Source of the DNA: Clostridium sp. CAG:571
GTDB lineage: Bacteria; Bacillota; Clostridia; TANB77; CAG-508
Direction of reading: 5' to 3'
Assembly (NCBI GenBank): GCA_000434015.1
Contig: HF999523.1
Location: 391,789 to 455,788, forward strand
DNA: 64,000 nt
Each line of letters opens with the position of its first letter. Position 1 is the stretch's first letter. Below are positions 54,700 to 63,934 of this stretch, piece after piece. The notes under the pieces were generated by a model. That model made no database searches. It was given only the letters and a program-made list of their open reading frames with translations, and was not told where the DNA came from. A program made the translations under genes and the position numbers.

Positions 54700-57088
54700 T
54701 TATTTATTTTGACTAATTTTTGCATATTTTTTTAATTTTTCATAAGCTAAATAGTTAATTGTACCGGCTGGAAAAGTACCTTTACTATCTTTTTTACCAG
54801 CAGGAACTCCTGTTAATACTTCAATTCCTTCTTCAATTGTAGAAATAGCATAAATATGAAATTTCTTGTTTCTTACAGCTTGAACTACTTCATCAGAAAG
54901 GTTTAAATTTCTCACGTTTTGAATTGGAATCATTACACCGTGAGAACCATCTAATCCGGCGTAACTTACAAATTTGGAAGAATCCTTCTATTTTATCATT
55001 TACACCACCAATTGGTTGAATCTCTCCTTTTTGGTTAACAGAACCAGTAACAGCAATGGACTGATTAATTGGTACCCCTGATAAACTAGATAAAATAGCA
55101 TAAAGCTCTGTACTAGAAGCACTATCTCCATCAACACCATTATATAATTGTTCAAAACAAATACTTGCAGTAAGTGAAAGAGGAATATCTTGAGCAAACA
55201 TTTCTCCTAAATATCCACTAAGTATAAATACACCTTTAGAATGCGTAGAGCCAGAAAGTTCAACTTCACGTTCTACATTTATTACTCCACTTTTTCCTGT
55301 ATAGGTATTAGCTGTTATTTTTGCAGGTTTTCCAAAAGTATAATCACCTATGCTCAATATAGTAAGACCATTGATTTGACCAACTACAAAGCCTGAAGTA
55401 TCAATTAAAAGAGTATTATCTTTAATCATTTCGACATACCTTGTATCATATTTTTTTACTCTTTCTATTCTTTCTTTTAAAGCAATGTCAACATATTTAG
55501 CAGTTACAACTTTTTCTTTAGACATTTTAGCCCAAGTAGAGGCTTCACCAACAATTTGAGCTAAGTCATTAAATCTTGTAGATAATTTATTTTGATCATC
55601 AGCAAGTTTGGAAGCATATTCCATAACTTTTGCAACAGCTCCTTTATCTAAAGGAAGCAAATCTTCTTGTTCACAAAAACCATGAATAAATCTAGCAAGT
55701 TTATTCATATTTTCTACAGTGTTAGGAGAAGCATCTTCAAATTCTACTTTAATCTTAAATAGTTTCCTAAAATCACTATCAAGTGCAAGCAAAGTTTGAT
55801 AAATATTTGCGTCACCAATTAATATTACTTTAATATCTAGAGGAATAGGTTCAGGTTTTAAAGAAACCATAACCATGGAAGAACGTTGATCAGCTGTGTT
55901 TTCTATTAATAATTCTTTCATTCTTAAAGCTTTTTTTAAAGCTTCATAAGATAATCCATTTGATATTAAATCACTTGCTTGGAAAATGATATATCCACCA
56001 TTGGCTTTATGAAGAAGTCCTGCTTTTAACATTGTGTAATCTGTTTTTAAAGCTCCATAATAATTTTCATACTCTAATTTTCCAAAGATGTTATGATAAG
56101 AATAATTAGAATCCATAACAACAGGAGCACCTTCTTGTTCACTATTATCCACAAATAAGTTAACACGATAGTTAAGCCATGGTTTAGGTAGTTCCATTCT
56201 AGGAGATTGAATTTGAGGTTTGTTATCATTTTTTTCGTCAACTAAAAAATAATCAATATTTTTTAATATATCTTTTTTTACATTTTCCAAAAATGTATTG
56301 ATTTTTTTATTTCTTTTATATTTAACTTTTATTAAATTTATATGTCCATTAATTGTAAGTAAAGCAACATTTGATTGCCAATCATTCATTTTTTTCTCTG
56401 CTTCACGTTCAATGTCTTTAATTTTACTAATTACATCCATTATATGTTGTTGAACAATAGTAGATTTATCCTCAAAATCCTTTTTGGTTTCGTCATCTAA
56501 TTTTTCAAATTCTGATTCTTCAATAGTTTTTCCATTGATAACAGGCATCATATATATTCCGTTTTTAGCAGATTTTACTTGAAATCCATATTTGCTAGAT
56601 TTTTCATTTAATTTTTCCATAAGAATATTTCTTTTTTCTTCATATTCTTGTCTAATTAATTTTTTTTCTTTTTCAAAGTCATCATTATTAAAAGTATTTC
56701 TTAAATCTGTTTTTATGTCTTTTATAAAAGCATCCATTGTGTCTCTAAAAAGTTTTCCATTGCCTGCTGGAAGAGAAACTGCAATAGGTTCATTAGGATT
56801 GTCAAAATTGTAAATATAACACCAATCAGTAGGTGTTTTTTTCTTTTTAGAAATTTTATCTAAATAGTGTTTGGTATACATTGTTTTACCAACACCACTT
56901 GGTCCTTCTAAATATAAATTATATCCTTTTATGTCTACATTTAAACCAAACTCTAAAGCTTTAATACCCCTGTCTTGTCCAATTCCAGTGTCAATAGGTT
57001 CAAGTTCTGCAGTCGTATCAAATTTAAAAACATTAGGGTCGCAAGTTACCTTTAAATCTTTGTATGAAAGTTCATTATTTTTTTTCAT
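54700..57088 (-). CDS. Lon-family ATP-dependent protease (LonB/AAA_32 type), read through one CGG +1 site
   Basis: Joined at CGG 54958 (minus strand) the product has 795 residues. The ATPase part has Walker A GPSGVGKT (62-69), followed by a long helical insertion (about 115-290) typical of the AAA_32 group. The protease domain has catalytic Ser656 in DGDSAS and Lys699 in GGVNDK, 43 residues apart as in Lon. The zero frame breaks at ICKLR; the +1 frame resumes as G-LDGSHGVMIPIQNVRNLNL, the usual RGL...GV.IP block, and ends at 54700. The start ATG at 57088 follows AAGGAGGATT. It probably degrades damaged or regulatory proteins. It is read after the tsaE-tsaB-rimI group. Confidence 0.92.
54955..54958 (-). 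other. CGG +1 recoding site 9 (CGGA, codon 711 of the Lon-family gene)
   Basis: On the minus strand CGC (Arg) is followed by CGG A. Skipping the C gives KLRGLDG, matching the conserved ARGLTG block of Lon proteases. Confidence 0.85.
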
Positions 57089-57114
57089 TTGTAATCCTCC
57101 TTAAAATTTTATCT

Positions 57115-57564
57115 TTAAAAATATAAAGTCATAAGAATCGCGTTATCTATATTGTTATAATATTTTTTCCTTAGTCCAACTTTTTGAAAATTAAATTTTT
57201 CATAAAGCTTAATTGCTGGAATATTATTTTCATTAACTTCTAAATTAATTGCTAAACAATTTTCTTTTTTTGCAATAGCAATTAAATTTTTTAACATTTT
57301 GGTAGCAATTCCTAAACCACGTTTATTTATTTTTGTTATTATATTCATTATTTCACAAGTTGAGTCTATAATTAAAATTCCAGCAAAACCGACAATTTCA
57401 TTAGATTGTTTAGCAACTATGTATCTAGAATTAATATTGTCAATTTCGGATTTTAATATTCCATAAGTCCAAAAATTATCAAAATTTATTTCTAATTCAT
57501 CTTTTATTTCTTGAGCGTCATCTAAAGTCATTTTCGAAATTTCAATAGAATTTAAATTTTCCAT
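57115..57564 (-). CDS. rimI: Ribosomal-protein-alanine acetyltransferase (GNAT)
   Basis: This 149-residue GNAT protein has FAGILIIDSTCEIMNIITK and RGLGIATKMLKNLIAIAKKE as the acetyl-CoA-binding core, then INLEVNENNIPAIKLYEKFNFQKVG. RimI acetylates the N-terminus of S18, though Firmicutes homologues may have other targets. It follows tsaB by 2 bases, its usual place. Confidence 0.88.
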   Translation of the reverse strand: MENLNSIEISKMTLDDAQEIKDELEINFDNFWTYGILKSEIDNINSRYIVAKQSNEIVGFAGILIIDSTCEIMNIITKINKRGLGIATKMLKNLIAIAKKENCLAINLEVNENNIPAIKLYEKFNFQKVGLRKKYYNNIDNAILMTLYF

Positions 57565-57566
57565 AA

Positions 57567-58263
57567 TTATTTTTCTCCCTCTAAAGCACGTTCTGCTTGA
57601 GATTTTCTTAAATATAGAGGTGAGATAGTATTAGAATTTTGAGTAAATCCACATTTGAATTTATCAAGTGCTGCAAGTCCAATACTAACACTAGTTTGCA
57701 AATTTTGATAGTCATTAGCAAAATTTGCAAGTTTAAATTTTTTTATAATTTCTTCTTTATGAAGTATAGAACCATCACCAACAAAAGTGATTTCATTTTC
57801 TTTATATTTTTGTAGTAAATCTAATACTGAATTTATATTATTAGCTATATAATCTTCTTTTATAGTATATGAGTTATTATTGTGTTCAAATAAAGCAAAA
57901 TATACATTGTCATTTTTGGCATCAATCATAGAAGCAATTAAACCATTAGATTGTATATTATAAGCCAAGCTTTCCAAAGAACTAACTCCAACAATAGGAA
58001 TATTCGTTACATCTGAAAAAGCTTTTACAGTAGAAATTCCAATTCGAAGACCTGTAAAAGAGCCGAGGACCAATACAACAACTAAGTAAATTTATATCTT
58101 TTAATTGTATATTAGATTCTTTAAAAAGCTTATCTACTAATGGCATTAATTTTTGAGAATGTGTTTTTTCATCATCACTATGTTTTTCAATAATAATATT
58201 AGTATCTTCTAAAATAGAAACACTACATATTTTAGAAGAAGTATCTAATGCTAGTATTTTCAA
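57567..58263 (-). CDS. tsaB: t6A biosynthesis protein TsaB, read through one CGG +1 site
   Basis: Joined at CGG 58065 (minus strand) the product has 231 residues, the family length. The start is a TTG at 58263 behind AAGAGG: KILALDTSSKICSVSI. The first frame reaches SCCIGP; the CGG supplies G; the +1 frame continues SFTGLRIGISTVKAFSDV, giving the conserved GPGSFTGLRIG. The rest (PIVGVSSLESLAYN, ASMIDAKNDNVYFALFE, SPLYLRKSQAERAL) is ordinary. TsaB with TsaD and TsaE adds threonylcarbamoyl to adenosine 37 of ANN-decoding tRNAs and is usually essential. It lies between tsaE and rimI. Confidence 0.93.
58062..58065 (-). other. CGG +1 recoding site 10 (CGGC, codon 67 of tsaB)
   Basis: On the minus strand CCT is followed by CGG C. 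Skipping C gives GGC and the motif GPGSFTG. Confidence 0.88.
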
Positions 58264-58281
58264 GTAAAAAACCTCTTTTCT

Positions 58282-58746
58282 TTAATTTAAAATTTTAGCA
58301 AAATCAAAATTAGCAAAACGATTTCCATGTGGAATGATTTCTAATTTTCTATAATCTTCATTTTCATCATCTTTTGAAAAAACGATATGAAGATAATCTT
58401 TAGGAAGGGCAGAGATTATTAATTCGCCCCACTCAATTATACAAATACCATTACTAAAATATTCGTCTCCACCAATTGCATAAAACTCATCTACATCAGA
58501 TAAACGATAAACATCAAAATGATATATATTTGTAGAATTTTTGTGGTACTCATTAACAATAGTAAATGTAGGACTAGATATTTCATTATCTAATCCAAAG
58601 TATTTTAAAATACCTTGTGTGAATTTTGTTTTTCCAGAACCAAGTTCACCTGTTAAAACAATAATATCACCAGTTTTTAATTTGGAAGCAAGATTGTATG
58701 CAAAAGATATAGTATCTGCTTCACTTTTTGTAATAAAATTGTACAT
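58282..58746 (-). CDS. tsaE: t6A biosynthesis ATPase TsaE
   Basis: This 154-residue protein has the P-loop GELGSGKTKFTQG (about 33-45), SPTFTIVNEYH and FDVYRLSD, and the Walker B-like IIEWGE. It recycles the TsaB-TsaD complex in making t6A. The start ATG at 58746 has AAAAGGTGAAAT upstream. It heads the group tsaE-tsaB-rimI. Confidence 0.94.
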   Translation of the reverse strand: MYNFITKSEADTISFAYNLASKLKTGDIIVLTGELGSGKTKFTQGILKYFGLDNEISSPTFTIVNEYHKNSTNIYHFDVYRLSDVDEFYAIGGDEYFSNGICIIEWGELIISALPKDYLHIVFSKDDENEDYRKLEIIPHGNRFANFDFAKILN

Positions 58747-58894
58747 AATTTCACCTTTTTATTTAAGTATTATTTCTTTTGATATTTTATATTAGTTTTA
58801 GCCATTTGTAAACAATTTAAGACAAAAAAGTAGTGTCTATAAGTTTAGAAAAGTAATTAGTCTATAAAAAAATCAAATATCTTTTTTTAGTATA

Positions 58895-58923
58895 TTGCTA
58901 AAAAAAATACTCTATGTTATTAT
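58895..58923 (+). promoter_or_regulatory. Promoter of lepA
   Basis: TTGCTA, 17 bases, TATTAT, 30 bases before the lepA ATG. Confidence 0.6.
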
Positions 58924-58953
58924 AGTCAATAGAAGAAAACAGGAGGAAAATGC

Positions 58954-60767
58954 ATGGAGGACAGAAAAAAACATATTAGAAATTTTAGCATTATTGCACA
59001 TATAGATCATGGAAAATCTACACTAGCAGATAGACTAATAGAAATGACTGGAGTTTTATCTAAAAGAGAAATGGAAAGTCAAGTTTTGGATAATATGGAT
59101 ATTGAAAGAGAAAGAGGAATAACAATAAAATCTCAAGCAGTTAGAATGCTATATAAAGCAAAAGATGGACAAGAATATGAGTTTAATTTGATAGATACTC
59201 CAGGACACGTAGACTTTAATTATGAAGTTTCAAGGAGCTTAGCTGCTTGTGATGGAGCTATATTAGTAGTAGATTCAAGTCAAGGAGTAGAGGCACAAAC
59301 TTTAGCAAATGTATATCTAGCGATAGATAATAATCTAGAAATTTTGCCTGTAATTAATAAAATCGATTTACCAAATGCAAGACCAGAAGAAGTAAAAAAA
59401 GAAATAGAAGATATAATTCGGAATTCCTGCAATGGATGCACCTTGTATATCAGCAAAGTCTGGGCTAAATGTCGAAGAGGTTTTAGAAAGAATTGTAACA
59501 GATTTGCCATGCCCTACAGGAGATGAAAATGGAGAATTACAATGCTTAATATTTGATTCTTTATATGATAATTATAAAGGTGCAATAGCATATGTTAGAG
59601 TGAAAAATGGAAAAGTAAAACCAGGTGATGAAATATTATTAATGGCTGCTAAAAAAGTATTTACGGTTACAGAAGTTGGATACTTTGAACCAGGAACATA
59701 TATACCATCAAAGGAACTAGAAGCAGGAGAAGTACGGATATATTGCAGCAAGTATAAAAAATTTATCAGATATACATGTTGGAGATACAATAACTTTAAA
59801 AGAAAAGCCAGCTAAAGAGCCACTTCCTGGATATAAAAAAGTAAATCCAATGGTGTATTGTGGACTATATCCAGTAGATGGAAGTGATTATGAAAATTTA
59901 AAAGTAGCGTTAGAAAAATTAAAATTAAATGATGCAGCACTAGAGTATGAACAAGAAACTTCAGCAGCTTTAGGGTTTGGGTTTAGATGTGGTTTTTTAG
60001 GATTATTACATTTAGAAATAATAGAAGAAAGATTAGATAGAGAATTTGATTTAAGCTTAATTACAACATCACCATCAGTTATATATAAAGTATATAAAAC
60101 AGATGGGGAAGTAATAGAGTTATATAACCCATCAGATCTTCCAGCACCAAATGAAATATCATATATAGAAGAACCTTTTGTAACAGCTGAAATTCTTACA
60201 CCAAAAGATTTTGTGGGAAACATAATGGAGATTTGTCAAAATAGACGTGGAATATATATAGATATGAAATATTTAGATGAAACAAGAGTAACATTAATAT
60301 ATGAATTACCATTAAACGAAATTATATATGACTTTTTTGACAATCTAAAATCTAAAACTAAAGGATATGCATCATTTGATTATGAATTTAAAGAATATAG
60401 GAGATCAGAACTTGTAAAATTAGATATATGGGTAAATGGAGAAAGCGTAGATGCTCTATCATTTATTGTACACAAAGACAGCAGTTATGATAGAGGCAAA
60501 AAAATGGTCGAAAAATTAAAAGAAGTAATTCCAAGACAATTGTTTAGCATTCCGATACAAGCTGTAATTGGAGGAAAAATAATAGCAAGAGAAACAATAT
60601 CTGCTATGAGAAAAGATGTACTTGCTAAGTGTTATGGTGGAGATATAACAAGAAAGAAAAAATTATTAGAAAAACAGAAAAAAGGAAAAAAGAAAATGAG
60701 ACAAATTGGTAATGTAGATATTCCGCAAGAAGCCTTTTTATCTGTTCTTAAGCTAAATGATGAATAA
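58954..60767 (+). CDS. lepA: Elongation factor 4 (LepA), read through two CGG +1 sites
   Basis: Joined at CGG 59419 and CGG 59735 the product has 603 residues, the standard length. It is a ribosomal GTPase linked to back-translocation and 30S biogenesis. The first frame carries G1 (AHIDHGKST), RGITIKSQAVRM, DTPGHVDFNYEV and NKIDLPNA, then stops being LepA at VKKEIEDII. G from the CGG is followed by IPAMDAPCISAKSGLNVEEV in the second frame. That reaches KELEAGEV, where the second CGG supplies G and YIAASIKNLSDIHVGDTI follows in the third frame, on to the LepA C-terminal domain. All three frames are used in turn, with no other lesion. It starts at an ATG behind AGGAGGAAAA. Confidence 0.96.
59419..59422 (+). 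other. CGG +1 recoding site 11 (CGGA, codon 156 of lepA)
   Basis: ATT is followed by in-frame CGG A. Skipping C gives IIGIPAMDA, a conserved LepA block. Confidence 0.9.
59735..59738 (+). other. CGG +1 recoding site 12 (CGGA, codon 261 of lepA)
   Basis: GTA is followed by CGG A, in phase with the frame set by site 11. Skipping C gives GEVGYIAASIK, another conserved LepA block. Confidence 0.9.
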
Positions 60768-60794
60768 ATCATATATAAGAAATGGAGATATAAA

Positions 60795-61556
60795 ATGAAA
60801 AAAGAACAAGATGAGATTTTTAACGATCAAGTAGAAGGAAGAAATTCTGTAATTGAATTATTAGAGTCAGGTAGAGATATAAATAAGATATATATTTCAG
60901 ATGGAGAAAAACATGGCTCTATAAATAAAATAATTTCAATTGCAAAAGAAAGAAAAATATTGATAACAGAAGTTAATAAATCAAAATTAAGTAAAATGGC
61001 AAAAACCGACAATTATCAAGGAGTAATTGCAATTGTACCACCATTTGAATATTGTGATGTAGAAGATATATTAGATGAAGCAAAAAAAAGAAAAGAAGAT
61101 CCACTTATTCTAATTTTAGATGGGATAGAAGATCCTCATAATTTAGGTTCTATAATAAGAACTGCAGAAACAGCAGGAGTTCATGGGATAATAATTCCAA
61201 AAAGAAGAGCGGCATCGGTTAATAGTACAGTAACAAAAGTATCTGCAGGAGCAGCAGAATATATGAAAGTGGCAAGAGTCAATAATCTTAATGAAACTAT
61301 AAAGTATCTTAAAGAAAATGGGGTTTGGATATGTGGTACAGATATTAATACAAGTAAATATTATGATGAGCAGGATTTAACAGGACCTATTGCAATTGTG
61401 ATAGGAAGCGAAGGTTTTGGAATGAGCAGACTTGTGAAAGAAAATTGCGACTTTTTAATAAAAATACCAATGAAAGGACATATAACATCATTAAATGCAG
61501 CAGTATCTACAGGTATTGTTGTTTATGAGGCAGTTAAACAAAGGAAAAATAATTAA
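60795..61556 (+). CDS. rlmB: 23S rRNA (guanosine-2'-O-)-methyltransferase RlmB-like
   Basis: This 253-residue SPOUT-class TrmH protein has an N-terminal substrate-binding domain (VEGRNSVIELLESGRDINKIYIS), then the knot: LDGIEDPHNLGSIIRTAETAGVHGII, VSAGAAEYMKVARV, IGSEGFGMSRLVKENCDFLIKIPM and SLNAAVSTGIVVYE. It methylates 23S rRNA at the position of E. coli G2251, or a related site. It follows lepA by 27 bases and precedes a membrane protein gene. Confidence 0.92.
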   Translation: MKKEQDEIFNDQVEGRNSVIELLESGRDINKIYISDGEKHGSINKIISIAKERKILITEVNKSKLSKMAKTDNYQGVIAIVPPFEYCDVEDILDEAKKRKEDPLILILDGIEDPHNLGSIIRTAETAGVHGIIIPKRRAASVNSTVTKVSAGAAEYMKVARVNNLNETIKYLKENGVWICGTDINTSKYYDEQDLTGPIAIVIGSEGFGMSRLVKENCDFLIKIPMKGHITSLNAAVSTGIVVYEAVKQRKNN

Positions 61557-61569
61557 AGGGGGAATAATT

Positions 61570-63162
61570 GTGCAAAAGAAAAAAGTTTTAATTATAATAA
61601 TTATATTATTAGTTATTACATTAGTAGCAGGCGGGTTAGTAATATATTTGTGTACAGATTTATTCAAAAGTGATAAACAATTATTTTATAAATATTTATT
61701 AGATAAAAATGAAATGCTTAGTGTTTTAGATGAAATAGAATTTAAGCAAGATTCAAAATCTTATACTGCAAAAACAAATGTAGAGTCAATATATGAATAT
61801 GACAATGAAATTGAAAAATATGAAAATGATCAAATAATGAAAAACTTACAAGAAAATGTAAAGTCTTTTGAATATATAAAAAACTTAAATGCTAACATAG
61901 AATCAAAGGTAGATAAAGAAAATGAAAAACAGTATCATGAAATACATATAAAAAATAATGATGATGAAATAACAAAAATAGAAGCTGTAAGAAATGAAGA
62001 TAAATATGCGGTAAAGGTAGAAGATATTTTAAAAGCATATATTGGAATAGAAAATAATAATGTAAAAGAACTAGCATCTAAGTTTGAAATTAAAGATGCA
62101 GATAAAATTCCAGATAAAATAGATTATGAAAATAAGATGTATAAAGATTTATTTAAAATAAGTAAAGAAGAAAAAGAACATATAAAGTCTGTTTATAAAG
62201 ATGTGTTATATAAAGAAATAGATAAAGCTAATTATACAAAAGAAAAAAATTGCAAAATAGTAATAGAAGGCGATAATTATTATACAAATAAAATGACTCT
62301 TACTTTAAACAAAGAGCAAAGCATAGAAGCGGAAATTAAAGTGTTAGAAAAATTAAAAGAAGATAGTATTACATTAAATTTAATAGCAAATAAAATAAAA
62401 ACAATAAATCAAAATAGTGAATATGCAAGTGTAAATAAATTAAATGAAGAAATTCAAAAGTATATAGAAAACTTGCAAAAAGAAGAAAAAAATAATGATG
62501 AATATATAAAGGTAGAAATATATGAATACAATGGGAAAACAATTAGGTTGGATTTATATATAAAAGAAGAGAAAAAATTACAATTAGAATATATAGATAA
62601 AAATGGAACTAAAAAACTAAATATAAATCAATTATTCACTAAAAATGAATCGGGAGCAATTATATATGATATAAAAACATCTTTACTAGGTGCTAACGAT
62701 ATAAGTATAACTAAAAACGGTGATAATATAAAAATTGATGCACAATTGTATGATGTAAAAGAAATATATAAAAATATTTTAGATGAAACAAAAGATAATT
62801 ATTCAAAACAAAATGAAAACGAAAGTAATAATATAACAAAATCTGACATAGAAGAAATACAAAAAATTTATGATCAATATGATCAGGTAAACTCAAAATT
62901 AATGAAAATAGGTATTAGTTTTGAAATACAAAAACAATCAGACAATAATGAACAAATATTAGTATATGGTAATATTTGTGGTTCGAAATTAGGGGTAAAG
63001 TTAAATGCAGAAAAGAATTTTACAGACGACCTTGGGGAAATACCTACAATTGATGATAAAAATTGTGTAATTATGAATAAATATTCAAAAGAAAAAATAG
63101 AAGGAATTGCGAAACTATTAACAACTAAAACGCTAAATTTAATAAAGCAAAAAATAAAATAA
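61570..63162 (+). CDS. Membrane-anchored hypothetical protein (530 aa)
   Basis: The start is GTG 61570 behind AAAGGGGGAATAATT; longer in-frame readings overlap rlmB. A membrane anchor (about 6-27, VLIIIIILLVITLVAGGLVIYL) is followed by a long external region rich in Lys, Glu, Asn and Ile, with alternating short beta segments. No enzymatic motif is seen. The beginning YKYLLDKNEMLSVLDEIEF resembles membrane-anchored proteins widespread in uncultured Clostridia and of unknown function. It is close behind rlmB and followed by a strong terminator. Confidence 0.7.
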   Translation: MQKKKVLIIIIILLVITLVAGGLVIYLCTDLFKSDKQLFYKYLLDKNEMLSVLDEIEFKQDSKSYTAKTNVESIYEYDNEIEKYENDQIMKNLQENVKSFEYIKNLNANIESKVDKENEKQYHEIHIKNNDDEITKIEAVRNEDKYAVKVEDILKAYIGIENNNVKELASKFEIKDADKIPDKIDYENKMYKDLFKISKEEKEHIKSVYKDVLYKEIDKANYTKEKNCKIVIEGDNYYTNKMTLTLNKEQSIEAEIKVLEKLKEDSITLNLIANKIKTINQNSEYASVNKLNEEIQKYIENLQKEEKNNDEYIKVEIYEYNGKTIRLDLYIKEEKKLQLEYIDKNGTKKLNINQLFTKNESGAIIYDIKTSLLGANDISITKNGDNIKIDAQLYDVKEIYKNILDETKDNYSKQNENESNNITKSDIEEIQKIYDQYDQVNSKLMKIGISFEIQKQSDNNEQILVYGNICGSKLGVKLNAEKNFTDDLGEIPTIDDKNCVIMNKYSKEKIEGIAKLLTTKTLNLIKQKIK

Positions 63163-63165
63163 TAA

Positions 63166-63213
63166 AAAAGAGTTTTTAGATATTTGAAAAATTAAATCTA
63201 AAAACTCTTTTTT
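63166..63213 (+). terminator. Strong terminator
   Basis: AAAAAGAGTTTTTAGAT pairs with ATCTAAAAACTCTTTTT, then a T-run. Confidence 0.88.
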
Positions 63214-63660
63214 ATCTAGGTTTAGTTACAATTCCAAAAAACAAAATGCATACTATATTTTTAATGCTGAGAAGGAATTACTTATAGTAAGTGTAAAACA
63301 AATGCTGCTAATAAAATATTACAAGTTTTAATAATATCACATACGTGTATTAATATAAAGGAGGTGTTATAAGTATAAAAACAAGCAAAATATAATGAAG
63401 GAATATTTAAACATAATATTATACAAGTATGATAATAATAGTAAAAAATAATAAATATATGATAAAAAACAACGAAATTTACCTAAAATATAACTAGGTG
63501 CATGACGAAATATAAGAAAAATAGGCAAAAGTAATATAAATTAATAAGAAGAAGAACAAAATTAAATAGGAAACAAATAAAAACAGTATGCAAAAAATGC
63601 CGAAATATAAGCGTTTATATAATTTTTTGCAAATAAAACGAAATAAATTTTAAAAAAGGT
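63214..63660. other. Non-coding stretch before the ribosomal RNA promoters
   Basis: About 450 A/T-rich bases with no open frame of note on either strand. AAAGGAGGTGTTAT at about 63358 looks like a ribosome binding site, but a stop codon and no gene follow. I see no known RNA. Confidence 0.5.
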
Positions 63661-63661
63661 A

Positions 63662-63690
63662 TTGACTTAATAACATAACCGTGTTAAGAT
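63662..63690 (+). promoter_or_regulatory. Ribosomal RNA operon promoter P1
   Basis: TTGACT, 17 bases, TAAGAT. The spacer ends ACCGTGT, as in P2. Confidence 0.75.
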
Positions 63691-63781
63691 ATGCATCAGT
63701 TGTTACAAAAAACAACAAAAAACAACTTTTAATATGTCGTTGAAAGACTAAAAAATATTTTGAAAAAATTTCAAAAAAGTG

Positions 63782-63810
63782 TTGACTTAATACAACAACC
63801 GTGTTAAAAT
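63782..63810 (+). promoter_or_regulatory. Ribosomal RNA operon promoter P2
   Basis: TTGACT, 17 bases, TAAAAT, preceded by an A/T-rich UP-like block (AAAATTTCAAAAAAGTG) that is repeated before P3. Confidence 0.78.
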
Positions 63811-63904
63811 AAGCAACAGTCGTTAAGAAAACAGAAACGACTGCAAACTTAACTATAAAGCCAAATACTTAATAAAAAATATTTAAAAAAATTTCAAAAA
63901 AGTG

Positions 63905-63934
63905 TTGACATTAAACAGTAAGTTGTGCTAAAAT
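63905..63934 (+). promoter_or_regulatory. Ribosomal RNA operon promoter P3
   Basis: TTGACA, 18 bases, TAAAAT, with the same UP-like block as P2. The 120-base spacing of P1, P2 and P3 suggests duplication. Confidence 0.78.

Noticed and set aside
16611..59738. Sequencing or assembly error as the cause of the twelve frame breaks
   Set aside because: All twelve insert the same base in the same codon phase before a glycine codon, on both strands, while about fifty CGG in other phases are undisturbed. Random or homopolymer errors would not do this. Raw reads would still settle it.
16611..59738. Plain reassignment of CGG to another amino acid
   Set aside because: A three-base reassignment would not restore the frame. 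In each case the downstream protein is in the +1 frame.
50437..60767. Nine pseudogenes
   Set aside because: Essential genes (ffh, tsaB, ispG) are among them, each has only this one kind of lesion, and corrected lengths and motifs are complete.
63358..63420. A ribosome-binding-site-like AAAGGAGGTG before the rRNA promoters
   Set aside because: The following codons hit a stop at once and no start codon with an open frame follows.
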